Source: Prostheceraeus crozeri
Taxonomy: Eukaryota > Platyhelminthes > Polycladida > Euryleptidae
Direction: 5' to 3'
DNA length: 64,000 bases
NCBI GenBank assembly: GCA_907163375.1
Contig: CAJQUW010015462.1
Location: 186,001 to 250,000 of the forward strand
Positions within the stretch are counted from its first letter, which is position 1, and each line of letters starts with the position of its first letter. Under the pieces are notes generated by a model. It saw nothing but the letters and a program-made list of their open reading frames with translations. It did no database searches and was not told where the DNA came from. Both the position numbers and the translations under genes were made by a program. Below are positions 62,778 through 64,000 of this stretch, one piece after another.

Positions 62778-64000
62778 CAGTTGTGCTTACTAATATCATT
62801 GTTGGAAATTTCAAGCATGAATATTGAGTTGTTTTCCTGTTATAGATAAAAAAGTAGCAGATAATTTGATCTTCATTTAGCAATGTTACACAAAATCATA
62901 CCTCACTCTTGTAAAATTACATTTGTTTCCTTTGTTATGTAATATGTTGTTCTACAAGTCAAAAGCTATCAAGCAAAACAAAAATAAAGAAAATCGGTCA
63001 ATCAGAGCCAGTATAGCACCATTATTCATCAACAATAATGTAACTGCTACATGTGATTAACTGGACTTCATGTTCCATAGCTTCCTGACTTCGTTGCGGT
63101 GGTGTTGGCAGCACTCCTGATTGCTTTCAGCTAGAAATCTATCTCTTACCGGTTGAAAACAATACAAAGCACAAATGAACAATAACGAGATCGCATTCAC
63201 AAAAGGCAAAGTGTCAGCCTTGCTAGAACAAGGGTTTTCTTTGCGAGCTACAAGCAAGCGACTAAATGTCCCTTACACAAATGTGCATCGATGGCATAAT
63301 GATGATTTTCAACTCTGTCGTAAAGAGGGCTCTGGCCGTCTACGCAAAGCATCCAAACGTAGAGACCGCCTAAGTTTGAGATTTGTTAAAGTTGATCCAA
63401 GTCTCTCGTTAACTGAGATGGTTGCACTAGACTCGTCTATTTCTAAGTCCACTATTCGTAGAAGACTTATTGAGCCGAATTTCAAGAGCTGTAAGAGGCC
63501 CTCTCAGATCGAATTATCAGATCAGCATACAAAAAGACGTCTCAGATGGGCAATGAGTCATTGTCACTGGCGAAATCGATGGGATTGGGTTGTCTGGTCT
63601 GATGAGGCATCAGTCCGTCTGAAAGATGGTGATGGTCGATTGAGATTATGGATAAAATCTGATCAGGAAATTCCGAGACATTTACATCGTCCCCGGGTAT
63701 AAGGTGGTGCGACTCTACTGATTTGGGCTGGCATTTGGACCAATGGCCGCTCTGAACTTTACATACAGCAAGGAACCATGAATTCTGAACGCTATGTGAA
63801 TGTTTTACGAATGAACATTGGCCAAATGACAGATCAACTTGGTGATCCATCGACTTGGTTATTTATGGATGATAATGCTACGTGTCACAGGAGTAGTGGA
63901 ATCAACTTATGCAAGTCTCAATTAGGGCTTAGGACATTATCTTGGCCAGCTCGTTCTCCTGATCTGAATCCCATAGAAAATGTATTGAGTATTCTAAAAC
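62778..64000 (+). mobile_element. Tc1-type DNA transposon, running off the right edge
   Basis: It begins where LINE coding stops (about 62777; a CAGTTGTGC word there may be the terminal repeat) and contains a Tc1-like transposase from 63175. The right end is outside the window, so terminal repeats and the TA duplication cannot be checked. Its sequence does not match the Tc1-type relic at 55261-55894, so it is probably a different family. Confidence 0.75.
63175..64000 (+). pseudogene. Tc1-like DD34E transposase with one stop, 3' end outside the window
   Basis: The ATG at 63175 starts a frame with an N-terminal helix-turn-helix (about residues 14-42, ALLEQGFSLRATSKRLNVPY), a GSGRLRK GRPR-like linker (52-58), and the catalytic triad D143 (VVWSDEA), D233 (FMDDNATCH) and E268 (SPDLNPIENV). 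Exactly 34 residues separate the last two, hence DD34E. A TAA at 63700-63702 (residue 176) interrupts the frame, and reading continues in the same frame to the window edge with no further stop. This single lesion makes it a recently inactivated or stop-read copy. About 275 of an expected ~340 residues are visible. Confidence 0.92.

Noticed and set aside
1-64000. CRISPR arrays, bacterial operons, rRNA genes
   Set aside because: No spaced short direct repeats, ribosome-binding sites with tandem genes, or rRNA cores were seen; the sequence is typical of eukaryotic intergenic DNA.

Overview
This 64 kb window looks like a gene-poor, AT-rich stretch of a metazoan nuclear genome. The repeat content (hAT, piggyBac and Tc1 DNA transposons, RTE-type LINE copies, foldback elements, tRNA-like SINE candidates) and the frequent TAGGCCTA- and TACATGTA-like words suggest a marine invertebrate deuterostome, most likely an echinoderm. 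That placement is an impression, not a demonstration. I found no convincing host protein-coding gene, rRNA or intact tRNA. Every reading frame with recognisable protein homology belongs to a transposable element.

Layout. At 1-2250 lies an array of ~299 bp units, each with a long G-run, followed by two smaller repeat tiers that reuse the G-run motif. It ends against a solitary arm of a foldback element (2251-2432). At 4622-4790 is a small hAT-type MITE with an 8-bp target duplication. At 9548-9852 a short tandem duplication is followed by two strong palindromes. At 20559-21280 is a complete foldback element with ~295 bp inverted arms, related to the arm at 2251. At 21864-25211 is a 3.35 kb hAT-type element with perfect 8-bp target duplications (CAAGTAGC). 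It abuts a region (25227-27195) bracketed by palindromes that share a GTGCGATAA motif and holding a diverged internal duplication. From 27.2 to 48.3 kb there is little beyond weak tRNA-like SINE candidates and short duplications.

The right third is richer in elements. A decayed LINE reverse transcriptase lies at 48370-49915 (minus), a foldback MITE inside a TA/TG microsatellite at 50306-50559, and a deleted Tc1-like element at 55261-55894. At 60-64 kb is a nested cluster: an RTE-type LINE (minus, 60002-62777) split by an internally deleted piggyBac element (60527-61581) and bounded on its 5' side by a Tc1-like DD34E transposon that runs off the window (62778-64000). The insertion order can be read from the junctions.

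Two very short open segments ending in good splice-donor sequences (41129-41195 plus, 51464-51504 minus) are the only hints of host first exons, and they are weak. The most unusual structures are the G-run array with a recursive-splice-like AG|GTAAGC in every unit, its abutment on a foldback arm, and the 25.2-27.2 kb palindrome-bracketed unit.
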